A stretch of 37,455 nucleotides of DNA from Microbacteriaceae bacterium (GCA_024642605.1 JAHEAT010000001.1:20273-57727), one strand, 5' to 3'. Counted from the stretch's first letter, positions 1 to 7,209 are shown. The notes: a model not told the origin generated them from the sequence alone. Made by a program: numbers and translations.

Positions 1-205
1 GGACGAAGTTGAGGCTGCTCTAGACGATTCGAACCTTGGTCGTCTTCTTCAGATCTTTAAAGACTTGCGCCAAAACTCGCAGCTCATCATCATCACCCAC
101 CAGAAGCGCACCATGGAGATTGCTGACGCACTCTACGGTGTTTCGATGCGCCAGGATGGCGTGTCGGCTGTAGTTGGCCAAAAGCTCGACCGGAGTGCTT
201 CGTAA
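1..205 (+). CDS. smc: Chromosome segregation protein SMC, C-terminal end (partial)
   Basis: The reading frame opens at base 2 and ends with TAA at 203-205, giving 67 residues of the C-terminal ATPase head. The first residues DEVEAALDD are the Walker B/D-loop region of SMC proteins, and ITHQKRTME is the H-loop that follows. SMC is the ring-shaped ATPase that works with ScpAB to compact and separate chromosomes. Only the end of the gene is in the window, so the hinge, coiled coils and Walker A motif cannot be checked. The stop overlaps the ftsY start as TAATG, so the two genes are probably translationally coupled. The order smc-ftsY-ffh is common in Actinobacteria. Confidence 0.93.
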   Translation, partial: DEVEAALDDSNLGRLLQIFKDLRQNSQLIIITHQKRTMEIADALYGVSMRQDGVSAVVGQKLDRSAS

Positions 206-1359
206 TGGGGTTCCTCTTCTGGAAAAAGAAGAAAGACACGGATGCCCCCGCAGCAGCCGAACCGAAACTCGACGTAGTTCCAGAGCTGCCTAAATTTGGA
301 ATGCCTGAACCGGTTGTTGAGGCCGTACCCGAGCCAGTTGTTGAGCCGGAGCCAGAGCCGGTTGTTGAGCCGGAGCCCATCGTAGAGGTTGTGCCAGAGC
401 CAGAGGTCATCATTGAGCTAGCTCCAGATCCGGCTCCAACGCCAGAACCAGTGCTGGCACCAGCCGTCGAACTCGAAGCCGTCGAACTTCCAAAACGATC
501 GTTCGTGAAAGGCATCAAGAGTCTGTTCAGTCGGGTCAAATTTGATCCCGAAAATCTCGACGAGCTAGAAGACGTCCTGATTCAGGCAGACTTCGGCCTC
601 GATGCATCCGAGAAAATCGTTGCAGCAGTAAAGGATCGCGCCAAACGTGAGGGCGCTAAAACCGATGCCGAACTTAAGAAGATCTTGGCCGAGATAATCA
701 CCGAGAATCTTCAACGTGATGACACAGCTCTCAACCTTTCGAGCGGCAAGCTGCCTTACGTCATTCTCGTGGTCGGCGTGAACGGCGTTGGCAAGACCAC
801 CACCATCGGAAAACTCGCCAAATGGCTAAAAGAAGGTGACTGGGATGTCGTCATCGCAGCAGCCGACACCTTCAGAGCGGCTGCCGTCGACCAGATAGCG
901 ACCTGGGCCGACCGTGCCGGGGCGAAACTAATTCGCCCTAAAACAGAGGGTCAAGACCCAGCATCCGTAGCATTTGAGGCCACCGAGGTTGCCGTTCGAG
1001 AGCAAGCCGACATTCTGATCATCGACACCGCCGGTCGTCTGCAAAACAAGGCTGACCTCATGAACGAGCTCGACAAGATTCGCCGCGTTGTAGAGAAACA
1101 GGCGACCATTGCCGAGGTGCTTCTGGTCATCGATGCCACTACCGGCCAAAACGGTATGACTCAAGCCAAGGCATTTGCCGAGGTCGCCAAAGTAACCGGC
1201 GTTGCCCTTACCAAGCTCGATGGCACCGCCAAGGGTGGAATCGTCTACTCGATTCAACGCGATTTAGGTATTCCGGTGAAATTGGTTGGTGTTGGCGAGG
1301 GCATCGCCGATTTCGCTTTCTTCGATGCCGCGGAATTTGCTAAAGGCCTAGTGGAATAG
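205..1359 (+). CDS. ftsY: Signal recognition particle receptor FtsY
   Basis: This 384-residue protein is the SRP receptor GTPase, which docks Ffh-bound ribosomes at the membrane translocon. Residues 1-100 are an acidic, proline-rich A domain with EPVVEPEP repeated in tandem (43-50, 51-58). The N domain follows and then the GTPase G domain, with P-loop GVNGVGKT (191-198), DTAGR and TKLDGTAKGG motifs. The start codon overlaps the smc stop (TAATG). The ATG is followed by GFLFWKKKKD, a short hydrophobic and then basic segment that could help membrane binding. ffh begins about 60 nt downstream, so both SRP GTPases sit side by side. Family assignment is secure; only the role of the repetitive N-terminus is inferred. 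Confidence 0.97.
   Translation: MGFLFWKKKKDTDAPAAAEPKLDVVPELPKFGMPEPVVEAVPEPVVEPEPEPVVEPEPIVEVVPEPEVIIELAPDPAPTPEPVLAPAVELEAVELPKRSFVKGIKSLFSRVKFDPENLDELEDVLIQADFGLDASEKIVAAVKDRAKREGAKTDAELKKILAEIITENLQRDDTALNLSSGKLPYVILVVGVNGVGKTTTIGKLAKWLKEGDWDVVIAAADTFRAAAVDQIATWADRAGAKLIRPKTEGQDPASVAFEATEVAVREQADILIIDTAGRLQNKADLMNELDKIRRVVEKQATIAEVLLVIDATTGQNGMTQAKAFAEVAKVTGVALTKLDGTAKGGIVYSIQRDLGIPVKLVGVGEGIADFAFFDAAEFAKGLVE
331..378 (+). repeat. Tandem 24-bp repeat inside ftsY
   Basis: Two adjacent 24-bp units (331-354 and 355-378) both encode EPVVEPEP in the acidic A domain of FtsY. Looser copies of the Glu-Pro pattern flank them. This is typical slippage-prone low-complexity sequence. Confidence 0.8.
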
Positions 1360-1392
1360 AACTTCAGCACGGGCAAGCCCAGGTGGTTTGGG

Positions 1393-1417
1393 TAGGCTAG
1401 AGCCAGCAAACAAGGAG
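1393..1417 (+). promoter_or_regulatory. Candidate ffh -10 element and ribosome binding site
   Basis: TAGGCT at 1393-1398 matches the TANNCT -10 type seen before several genes here. AAGGAG at 1412-1417 lies 4 nt before the GTG start of ffh. No convincing -35 is visible. Confidence 0.45.
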
Positions 1418-1421
1418 TGTT

Positions 1422-2915
1422 GTGTTCGGAAATCTGTCAGATCGTCTTGTCGAGACGTTTCGCAACCTGCGCACAAAGGGCAAACTAAGCCCGGCCGACA
1501 TCGACGCCACTCTGCGCGAAATTCGCCGCGCACTACTCGAGGCAGACGTTGCCCTAGAAGTCGTAAAGAACTTCATCACAGCCGTTCGCGATCGCGCGCT
1601 CGGCGACGAAGTGAGTAAGGCGCTCAATCCTGCCCAACAAGTTGTTCAAATCGTCAACGACGAACTTGTCAAGATTCTCGGCGGCGCTGCGCGCAAGCTG
1701 ACTTTCGCAAAGAACCCGCCAACCGTGATCATGCTCGCTGGTTTGCAGGGTAGCGGTAAAACCACGCTGGCCGGCAAGCTAGCCAAATGGCTCAAAGACC
1801 AAGGGCAAACTCCAATATTGGTGGCTGCCGATCTTCAGCGACCAAACGCCGTAAACCAGCTTCAGGTAGTCGGAGAACGCGCCGGGGTAGACGTGTTTGC
1901 CCCAGAACCCGGTAACGGTGTTGGCAACCCGGTAACGGTGGCTAAAGACTCCATCAAGCACGCCACAAAGAAGCAATTCAGCGTTGTAATCGTTGACACA
2001 GCCGGCCGCCTTGGTATCGACGAAGAACTTATGAAACAGGCCAGCGACATTCGCAAGGCCGTAGACCCAGACGAGGTCTTGTTTGTCATCGACTCGATGA
2101 TCGGTCAAGATGCCGTCAACGTCGCCAAAGCATTCGACGATGGCGTTGGAATCACGGGCGTCGTGCTCACCAAGCTCGATGGCGATGCCCGCGGTGGTGC
2201 TGCTCTCTCGGTTTCGTCGGTCACCGGCAAGCCCATCATCTTCGTTTCGAACGGTGAGGGCCAGGATGCGTTCGAGCCGTTCTATCCAGACCGAATGGCC
2301 AGTCGCATCCTCGATATGGGTGACGTTCTGTCACTCATCGAGAAGACGCAGTCGGCTTTCGACGAAGCCGAAGCTCAGAAGATGGCCGACAAAATTGCGT
2401 CGGAAACCTTCACCCTCGAAGACTTTCTCGAGCAAATGCAGCAGCTGCGAAAAATGGGCAGCCTAAAGGGCATGCTCGCCATGATGCCCGGTGCCGCACA
2501 GATGCGCCAACAGCTCGACAACTTCGATGAAAAAGAAATCGACCGCACCGAAGCAATCATTCGCTCGATGACCCCGGGGGAGCGTCGGGTTCCGAAGGTT
2601 TTAAATGGTTCACGCCGCCTGCGCATCGCTAAGGGTTCGGGTACAACCGTTACCGAGGTCAACTCGCTCGTAAGTCGCTTCGAACAGGCAGCGAAAATGA
2701 TGAAGACCGTTGCCAAAGGTGGAATGCCGCAGATTCCGGGGATGCCTGGCATGCCCGGTATGGGTGGCGGCTTCATCGGTAAGACCAAGAAGAAAGACAA
2801 AGGCAAGAAGGGCTCTAAGTCGGGTAACCCTGCCAAACGTGCAGCCGAAGCGGCCGGTATTTTGGATTCAAGGCCGACCGATGGCTCATCGAACGGTTCA
2901 GCTTTCGGGCTTTAG
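1422..2915 (+). CDS. ffh: Signal recognition particle GTPase Ffh
   Basis: This 497-residue protein binds signal sequences and 4.5S RNA and delivers nascent membrane proteins to FtsY. The N domain comes first, then the G domain with P-loop GLQGSGKT (107-114), DTAGR and TKLDGDARGG. The methionine-rich M domain follows and ends in a Gly-Met-Pro-rich stretch (GMPGMPGMGGG) and a lysine-rich tail. The GTG start is chosen because AAGGAG lies just upstream and the protein begins MFGNLSDRL, the usual Ffh N-terminus. The C-terminus runs past the M domain with a Ser/Gly-rich tail of low conservation. No clear terminator follows before the rpsP promoter. Confidence 0.97.
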   Translation: MFGNLSDRLVETFRNLRTKGKLSPADIDATLREIRRALLEADVALEVVKNFITAVRDRALGDEVSKALNPAQQVVQIVNDELVKILGGAARKLTFAKNPPTVIMLAGLQGSGKTTLAGKLAKWLKDQGQTPILVAADLQRPNAVNQLQVVGERAGVDVFAPEPGNGVGNPVTVAKDSIKHATKKQFSVVIVDTAGRLGIDEELMKQASDIRKAVDPDEVLFVIDSMIGQDAVNVAKAFDDGVGITGVVLTKLDGDARGGAALSVSSVTGKPIIFVSNGEGQDAFEPFYPDRMASRILDMGDVLSLIEKTQSAFDEAEAQKMADKIASETFTLEDFLEQMQQLRKMGSLKGMLAMMPGAAQMRQQLDNFDEKEIDRTEAIIRSMTPGERRVPKVLNGSRRLRIAKGSGTTVTEVNSLVSRFEQAAKMMKTVAKGGMPQIPGMPGMPGMGGGFIGKTKKKDKGKKGSKSGNPAKRAAEAAGILDSRPTDGSSNGSAFGL

Positions 2916-2937
2916 TACACCGACATTGCCCTTTTGG

Positions 2938-2982
2938 TTGCTTAGCGCGCCGTTTTTCTGGCAGAATAGAGCGGTTGCCTAG
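2938..2982 (+). promoter_or_regulatory. rpsP promoter, twin of the rplS promoter
   Basis: TTGCTT (2938-2943) and CAGAAT (2962-2967) are separated by 18 nt. The 25-nt stretch 2958-2982, starting CTGGCAGAATAGAG, matches 22 of 25 positions of 5234-5258 before rplS, where the -35 is TTGCTC at the same 18-nt spacing. The match continues past the -10 into the predicted start of the transcript. I infer a shared ribosomal-protein promoter type. Confidence 0.65.
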
Positions 2983-3089
2983 TTTCTGACCCTCTAACCA
3001 GAAACGAATGTCTACCCCTAGAGCTTCTCTACCGAGTGTGCCCCCACGCTCACGGTGGAACTCGCCCACTACAAACCAACAGGAGCATT
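2975..3089 (+). promoter_or_regulatory. Structured 5' leader of rpsP
   Basis: About 115 nt lie between the predicted transcription start and the GTG. Two hairpins are visible: GTTTCTG (2982-2988) with CAGAAAC (2999-3005), and GAGTGTG (3034-3040) with CACGCTC (3045-3051, one G-U pair), extendable by ACC/GGT. AGGAG at 3081-3085 is the ribosome binding site. A role in autoregulation is only inference. Confidence 0.45.
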
Positions 3090-3722
3090 GTGGCCGTCAA
3101 AATCCGCCTAAAGCGACTCGGAAAAATCCGTTCGCCGCACTACCGCATCGTCGTTGCCGACTCACGCACCAAGCGTGATGGCCGTGTAATCGAAGAGATC
3201 GGTCGTTACATCCCAACCGAAAACCCTTCGCTAATCGAAGTCAACTCTGAGCGCGCTCAGTACTGGCTAAGCGTTGGCGCACAGCCAACCGAGCAGGTCA
3301 CCGCGCTTCTAAAGCTAACCGGCGACTACCAAGCTTCGAAGGGCGAAAAGGCCAAGAACATGGTTCAGGTCAAAGAAGCCAAGCCTGCGTTCGTCGTCGA
3401 CGGCGCTAAGAAGGCTGTTCTGCTGCCAAAGGTCGAGAAGAAGGCTCCAGTCGTTGAGACTGTCGCCGAAGAAGCTCCAGCAGCTGAGGTTGTTGAAGAA
3501 GTTGTAGCCGATGAGGCAGCAGTTGAGGTTGAGGCTCCAGCAGCCGCAGCCGAGGTTGCAGCCGAAGAGGCACCTGCTGCTGAAGCCGCAGTCGAAGAAG
3601 CTGCAGTTGAGGTTGAGGCTCCAGCAGCCGAGGCCGAGGTTGCTGCCGAAGAGGCCGCCGCCGAAGTAGTTGCTGAAGAAGCTCCTGCTGCAGAAGCAGA
3701 AGCACCAGCAGAAGAGGCTTAG
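3090..3722 (+). CDS. rpsP: 30S ribosomal protein S16 with long acidic tail
   Basis: S16 is a 30S subunit assembly protein. The GTG at 3090 is chosen over the open frame from 3036 because it follows AGGAG and gives the standard start [11 protein letters not shown]. Residues 1-80 are the conserved S16 fold ([24 protein letters not shown]). The remaining 130 or so of the 210 residues are an alanine-, glutamate- and valine-rich extension with internal repeats of the type VEVEAPAA and AEEAPAAEA. Bacterial S16 is usually 80-90 residues; actinobacterial versions often carry a tail, but this one is long. The gene starts a conserved block with khpA, rimM and trmD. Confidence 0.96.
   Translation: MAVKIRLKRLGKIRSPHYRIVVADSRTKRDGRVIEEIGRYIPTENPSLIEVNSERAQYWLSVGAQPTEQVTALLKLTGDYQASKGEKAKNMVQVKEAKPAFVVDGAKKAVLLPKVEKKAPVVETVAEEAPAAEVVEEVVADEAAVEVEAPAAAAEVAAEEAPAAEAAVEEAAVEVEAPAAEAEVAAEEAAAEVVAEEAPAAEAEAPAEEA
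3519..3686 (+). repeat. Imperfect 84-bp tandem duplication in the rpsP tail
   Basis: The 28 bases at 3519-3546 recur exactly at 3603-3630, an offset of 84 bp (28 codons). The rest of each unit is similar but not identical. Each unit encodes a 28-residue block beginning VEVEAPAA. Confidence 0.75.
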
Positions 3723-3727
3723 TAGTC

Positions 3728-3964
3728 GTGCTAGCCGCTGCGCTCGAACACCTTGTTAAAGGAATCGTCGACCACCCGGACGACGCTTCTGTTACTGAAC
3801 GCTCCACTTCGCGTGGTGACCTCCTCGAGGTTCACGTTCACCCAGACGACCTGGGAAGAGTGATCGGGCGCAACGGCCGCACCGCTAAAGCCCTGCGCGC
3901 ATTGGTCAGCGCACTTGCCGATGGCAAGCGAGTTCGAGTCGAACTGGTAGAGACCGATTTCTAA
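3728..3964 (+). CDS. khpA: KH-domain RNA-binding protein KhpA
   Basis: This 78-residue single-KH protein belongs to the KhpA/YlqC family, which binds RNA (in Firmicutes together with KhpB) and affects cell elongation. The nucleic-acid-binding GxxG loop is GRNG at 47-50, in the context DDLGRVIGRNGRTAKALR. The GTG start lies 5 nt after the rpsP stop and gives a full-length family member. It sits in the usual place between rpsP and rimM, which fits a link with ribosome or RNA maturation. A GTG start and close spacing suggest translation coupled to rpsP. Confidence 0.93.
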   Translation: MLAAALEHLVKGIVDHPDDASVTERSTSRGDLLEVHVHPDDLGRVIGRNGRTAKALRALVSALADGKRVRVELVETDF

Positions 3965-3980
3965 TCAAACCGAGCTCCGT

Positions 3981-4532
3981 GTGGGCCGGTTGCTGAAGGC
4001 CCACGGCCTTAAAGGCGCAATAAAGCTAGAGCTTTACACCGACAGCCCCAACGAGCGTTTCGTTCCGGGAGCTGTTCTAAAACTTCAGGTTCCTGAAACG
4101 TCGCCTTGGTTTGGCAAAAGCCTCACCGTCAACGAACTCCGTTGGTACAACCAGGCCCCGGTTATTTTCTTCAAGGATGTTGACGACCGCGATGCCGCCG
4201 AATCTTTGATTCGCGCGATTCTTCTGATCGACACCGATGTTCAATCTCTACCGGTGGAAGAAGACGCCTGGTACGACCACCAGTTGGTCGGTCTTAGCGT
4301 TGTGCGCGACGGCGTAAAGGTTGGCACCGTCATTCGTGTAGAACACTTTCCGGCACAAGATCTGCTCGCAGTCAAAACCGGCTCGGCCGAAGTTTTGGTT
4401 CCGTTCGTCAAGGCAATCGTGCCTTCGGTAGACATCGAAGCTGGCATCGTGGTGGTTACACCCCCACTCGGGCTTTTTGAAGAGATCGAAGACGAAGCAG
4501 CTGCTCCTGCCGCGCAAGAAACCAGCGAATAA
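3981..4532 (+). CDS. rimM: Ribosome maturation factor RimM
   Basis: RimM is a 30S assembly factor that binds S19 and helps process the 16S 3' domain. The N-terminal RimM barrel (GRLLKAHGLKGAIKLELYTD) and the C-terminal PRC barrel (DAWYDHQLVGLSVV, then the LLAVK and VPFVKAIVPSVD regions) are both present. The first ordinary start is GTG 3981, giving 183 residues, but this would begin inside the first conserved strand. Codons upstream encode SNQTELRV, which looks like normal RimM N-terminus, and the only initiator-like codon before the in-frame stop at 3948 is ATT at 3957. The true start may therefore be ATT, overlapping khpA by 8 nt. The C-terminus is acidic and alanine-rich. Confidence 0.93.
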   Translation: MGRLLKAHGLKGAIKLELYTDSPNERFVPGAVLKLQVPETSPWFGKSLTVNELRWYNQAPVIFFKDVDDRDAAESLIRAILLIDTDVQSLPVEEDAWYDHQLVGLSVVRDGVKVGTVIRVEHFPAQDLLAVKTGSAEVLVPFVKAIVPSVDIEAGIVVVTPPLGLFEEIEDEAAAPAAQETSE

Positions 4533-4541
4533 TCTAGACCT
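4530..4541 (+). promoter_or_regulatory. Possible leaderless -10 element of trmD overlapping the rimM stop
   Basis: TAATCT at 4530-4535 begins with the rimM TAA stop and ends 6 nt before the trmD ATG at 4542. There is no Shine-Dalgarno in the 9-nt gap. The geometry is the same as before mnmA and ligA. It could still be chance within the operon. Confidence 0.4.
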
Positions 4542-5228
4542 ATGCGTATCGACGCGATCACTATCTTTCCCCAGTACTTCGACGCACTCGAGCTGTCGCT
4601 ACTCGGCAAGGCCCGCGAAAACAACCTGCTAGACATCCGGGTGCACGACCTGCGCGACCACACCCACGACAAACACAAGACCGTGGATGACTCGCCTTAC
4701 GGTGGCGGTGCCGGAATGCTCATGAAACCAGAACCTTGGGGTGAAGTGCTCGATGAGGTGCTGGGCGATGATGGTGAAACCATCGTGATTTTCACGTCTC
4801 CGGCCGGTGAACTCTTTAAGCAGGCCACGGCATACGAACTGGCCGATGCGAAACATTTAGTGTTCGCCTGCGGTCGCTACGAAGGCATCGACCAGCGAGT
4901 GGTTGAGTACGCGCAGACCAAAGCTAGCGTGCGCTTGGTAAGTCTCGGCGACTATGTTCTAAACGGCGGTGAAGTTGCAGCAATCGCAATGATTGAGGCG
5001 ATAGCCCGACTAATTCCCGGCGTAATCGGCAATGCAGAGAGTCTCGTCGAGGAGTCACACTCAGACGGTTTGCTTGAATACCCGTCTTACACAAAGCCTG
5101 CCTCGTGGCGTGGGTTCGACGTTCCAGAGGTTTTGCTATCGGGAAATCACGCGCTCATAGCCAAATGGCGTCGCGAGCAACAAGTGGAACGCACTAAGAA
5201 AGTGCGCCCAGACTTGCTCGAGGACTAA
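4542..5228 (+). CDS. trmD: tRNA (guanine-37 N1)-methyltransferase TrmD
   Basis: TrmD methylates G37 of tRNAs with S-adenosylmethionine and so prevents +1 frameshifting. The 228-residue length is slightly shorter than E. coli TrmD. The trefoil-knot SAM site is visible as [13 protein letters not shown] (108-120) and [13 protein letters not shown] (134-146). R156 in ARLIPGV corresponds to the family's catalytic Arg154. The catalytic Asp169 of the family motif EDS lies at position 171, but here the residue is Glu ([12 protein letters not shown], codon GAG). The rest of the C-terminal domain ([22 protein letters not shown]) is normal. It follows rimM by 9 nt, as in most bacteria. Confidence 0.97.
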   Translation: MRIDAITIFPQYFDALELSLLGKARENNLLDIRVHDLRDHTHDKHKTVDDSPYGGGAGMLMKPEPWGEVLDEVLGDDGETIVIFTSPAGELFKQATAYELADAKHLVFACGRYEGIDQRVVEYAQTKASVRLVSLGDYVLNGGEVAAIAMIEAIARLIPGVIGNAESLVEESHSDGLLEYPSYTKPASWRGFDVPEVLLSGNHALIAKWRREQQVERTKKVRPDLLED

Positions 5229-5258
5229 TCTGTCTGGCAGAATAGAGAGGTTGCTTGG
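5214..5258 (+). promoter_or_regulatory. rplS promoter, twin of the rpsP promoter
   Basis: TTGCTC (5214-5219, inside the end of trmD) and CAGAAT (5238-5243) are 18 nt apart. Bases 5234-5258 match 2958-2982 before rpsP at 22 of 25 positions. rplS can thus be transcribed independently of the upstream rpsP operon. Confidence 0.65.
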
Positions 5259-5357
5259 CCCTCGTAATGTTCTGCCGCAGGGGAACTGCCAACAACGATC
5301 CAAAACGAACAATAAAAATGTTTTTGACCTGCGCGCGAGAACAGAGAGTGATTCAAA
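5250..5357 (+). promoter_or_regulatory. 5' leader of rplS
   Basis: About 108 nt lie between the predicted start of transcription and the ATG. Only short pairings are visible, such as GTTC with GAAC around 5269-5287. AGAGAGTGATTCAAA before the ATG holds only a weak ribosome binding site. A ribosomal-protein leader is plausible but not demonstrated. Confidence 0.35.
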
Positions 5358-5708
5358 ATGCACATCCTCGATTCAGTAGATGCAAAGAGCTTAAAAAGCG
5401 ACATCCCAGCGTTCCGCGTTGGTGACAACGTAAAGGTTCACGTAAACATCATCGAAGGTAACCGCAGCCGTGTTCAGATCTTCCAGGGCGTAGTTATTCG
5501 TCGCTCAGGTCACGGCGTTCGCGAGACCTTCACCGTTCGTAAGATTTCTTTCCAGGTAGGCGTAGAGCGTACCTTCCCAGTGCACTCACCGGTGCTAGAC
5601 AAGATCGAGCTAGTAAGCCGCGGTGACGTTCGTCGCGCCAAGCTTTACTACCTACGCGAACTTCGTGGCAAGAAGGCCAAGATTCGCGAAAAGCGCGACA
5701 ACGCCTAG
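5358..5708 (+). CDS. rplS: 50S ribosomal protein L19
   Basis: L19 sits at the 30S-50S interface of the ribosome. The 116-residue length is normal. Conserved segments are [54 protein letters not shown], and the basic end [20 protein letters not shown]. The ATG at 5358 is the only sensible start. It has its own promoter, a twin of that for rpsP, and a leader of about 100 nt. lepB follows after 35 nt with a separate candidate promoter. Confidence 0.97.
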   Translation: MHILDSVDAKSLKSDIPAFRVGDNVKVHVNIIEGNRSRVQIFQGVVIRRSGHGVRETFTVRKISFQVGVERTFPVHSPVLDKIELVSRGDVRRAKLYYLRELRGKKAKIREKRDNA

Positions 5709-5731
5709 TCCGTTAACCATCAAACACTGGT

Positions 5732-5743
5732 TAGCCTGAGGCT
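5732..5743 (+). promoter_or_regulatory. Leaderless-type promoter of lepB
   Basis: TAGCCT at 5732-5737 ends 6 nt before the lepB ATG (5744), so transcription should start on the A of ATG. No Shine-Dalgarno is present. The context CTGGTTAGCCTGA resembles CTGGTTAGGCTGA before the cysteine desulfurase gene at 30852. The -10 overlaps the right arm of a TAACCA/TGGTTA inverted repeat (5714-5719, 5728-5733). Confidence 0.55.
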
Positions 5744-6508
5744 ATGAGCGAGTCTCAAGAGATGCAGAGCAAGGGTCGTCGCAAGCGGCCTGAGAGCAAC
5801 AGCATCGTTGCAAAGATGCTTCGCAAAGCTAAGCGCAACCCGGTTGCGGCGTTTTTTATCGACATTCTCACGATTGTCGGCGCTGCGCTGATCTTGTCTT
5901 TGCTGATCAAAACATTCTTGATTCGCTCATTCTTCATTCCATCTGGCTCGATGATGAACACCTTGCAAATCGACGATCGCATCATCGTTAACGAGTTGGT
6001 TCCTGACGTTATCCCGTTAAATCGCGGCGATGTTGTGGTGTTCACCGACCCAGGAGGCTGGCTTTACAGCAACCCGACCGAAACTCCAACCAACGGCTTC
6101 GTGGCTACGGGCGAGTGGTTTCTCTCCATCTTTGGGCTAACCGCTCCAGACTCGAGCCAGCATTTGGTTAAGCGCGTTATTGGTGTTGGTGGCGACCACG
6201 TGGTTTGCTGCGACGCCGAGGGCAAACTTCAAATTAACGGCAAATCGATTACCGAACCATACGTGATCGATGGCGCTAACCCTAGCGACCTAAAGTTCGA
6301 CGTGGTTGTTCCGGCTAACTCTTTTTGGGTCATGGGCGACAACCGCTCAAATTCAGAAGACTCCCGTTATCACCGCACCCTGCCGGGCAAGGGTTTTGTA
6401 CCCAAAGATGCCGTAGTTGGCCGGGCATTTGCGCTTTCATGGCCGTTCAGCCGGTGGAGTTGGTTAGACAACTATCCAAATGTCTTCAAAGACGTTCCCA
6501 ACAACTGA
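5744..6508 (+). CDS. lepB: Type I signal peptidase
   Basis: LepB removes signal peptides from exported proteins at the outer face of the membrane. The 254-residue protein has a basic cytosolic N-terminus, one membrane segment at about 37-58, then the catalytic box PSGSMMNTL with nucleophile Ser69. The general-base lysine is K143 in HLVKRVIGVGGDH, and GDNRSNSEDSR is the conserved box near the C-terminus. There is an unusual adjacent Cys pair in VVCCD. The last 29 nt overlap the rnhB start. Its neighbours rplS and rnhB are the standard actinobacterial order. Catalytic residues are all present. Confidence 0.96.
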   Translation: MSESQEMQSKGRRKRPESNSIVAKMLRKAKRNPVAAFFIDILTIVGAALILSLLIKTFLIRSFFIPSGSMMNTLQIDDRIIVNELVPDVIPLNRGDVVVFTDPGGWLYSNPTETPTNGFVATGEWFLSIFGLTAPDSSQHLVKRVIGVGGDHVVCCDAEGKLQINGKSITEPYVIDGANPSDLKFDVVVPANSFWVMGDNRSNSEDSRYHRTLPGKGFVPKDAVVGRAFALSWPFSRWSWLDNYPNVFKDVPNN

Positions 6509-7193
6509 CCTAGAGCGCTCACTCGCGGCTCAAGGCTCTCGATTTCTGATTGGAATCGATGAGGTTGGTCGTGGCGCAATCGCCGGCCCCGTTTCTGTGG
6601 GAGTGGCGTTAATCGATACCCGCACAAAGTCGCTTGACGCGTTTCCTGTCGGGCTCCGTGACTCAAAAATGCTCAGCGAAAAACAGCGTGAGGCTCTTGT
6701 CGAGCCAATAGCTTCATGGCTCACCTCGTCGGCAGTGGGCATGGTTGAGGCCAACGAAATTGATCGGTTTGGCATTATCGCGGCACTCAGCAAAAGCGCC
6801 TCGCGAGGGTTGAGCGACCTACTTGAGAGCGCCCAGCTTCGAGCCGAAATCGCTCGTGATGGGGCAACGATCATCCTTGATGGAAGTCACAACTGGTTGG
6901 GCGCTGAGGCGGGGGGAGTGTCGGTGGTCGTTCGTGAAAAGGCCGACCGGGATTGCGCTCTGGTTTCTGCCGCGGCGGTTGTAGCAAAGGTCGAGCGTGA
7001 CCACCTGATGGTGAAGCTTGGCGCTGAGCATCCCGGGTATTTGCTTGAAGGGCACAAGGGTTATGCGTCGGCAGCTCACATCGAGGCCGTACGCAGTCTC
7101 GGGCCGAGTTCGGTACACCGGGTAACCTGGCTAACCAAGATTCTGGCTGGCGCATCGAGTGATGCAAGCGCTGGTGTGCAAGCAGATTTATAG
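6480..7193 (+). CDS. rnhB: Ribonuclease HII
   Basis: RNase HII cuts RNA in RNA-DNA hybrids and starts removal of misincorporated ribonucleotides. The signature GIDEVGRGAIAGPV places catalytic Asp27 and Glu28; RDSKMLSEKQR, ILDGSHNW and DCALVSAAAVVAKVERD are further family blocks, and GYxxHxGY-type sequence (GYLLEGHKGYAS) is near the end. The ATG at 6480 lies 29 nt inside lepB; it is the only start that leaves a full N-terminus, so overlap is likely real. At 237 residues the length is usual. The DUF2469 gene follows, as in most Actinobacteria. Confidence 0.96.
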   Translation: MSSKTFPTTDLERSLAAQGSRFLIGIDEVGRGAIAGPVSVGVALIDTRTKSLDAFPVGLRDSKMLSEKQREALVEPIASWLTSSAVGMVEANEIDRFGIIAALSKSASRGLSDLLESAQLRAEIARDGATIILDGSHNWLGAEAGGVSVVVREKADRDCALVSAAAVVAKVERDHLMVKLGAEHPGYLLEGHKGYASAAHIEAVRSLGPSSVHRVTWLTKILAGASSDASAGVQADL

Positions 7194-7209
7194 CCCACGA
7201 CACAGGGTT

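Noticed and set aside
93..539. Ser/Gly/Thr-rich open frame on the minus strand
   Set aside because: It is the antisense of the Glu/Pro-rich ftsY N-terminus; repetitive codons produce such open frames by composition.
3036..3089. Upstream extension of rpsP
   Set aside because: The extension encodes the structured leader, and GTG 3090 has AGGAG and the standard S16 N-terminus.
3406..3807. Leu/Gln/Arg-rich open frame on the minus strand
   Set aside because: It is the antisense of the repetitive S16 tail and has no independent start signal.
5314..5325. AAAAATGTTTTT as a terminator in the rplS leader
   Set aside because: The stem is A/T only with almost no loop; it cannot form a stable hairpin.
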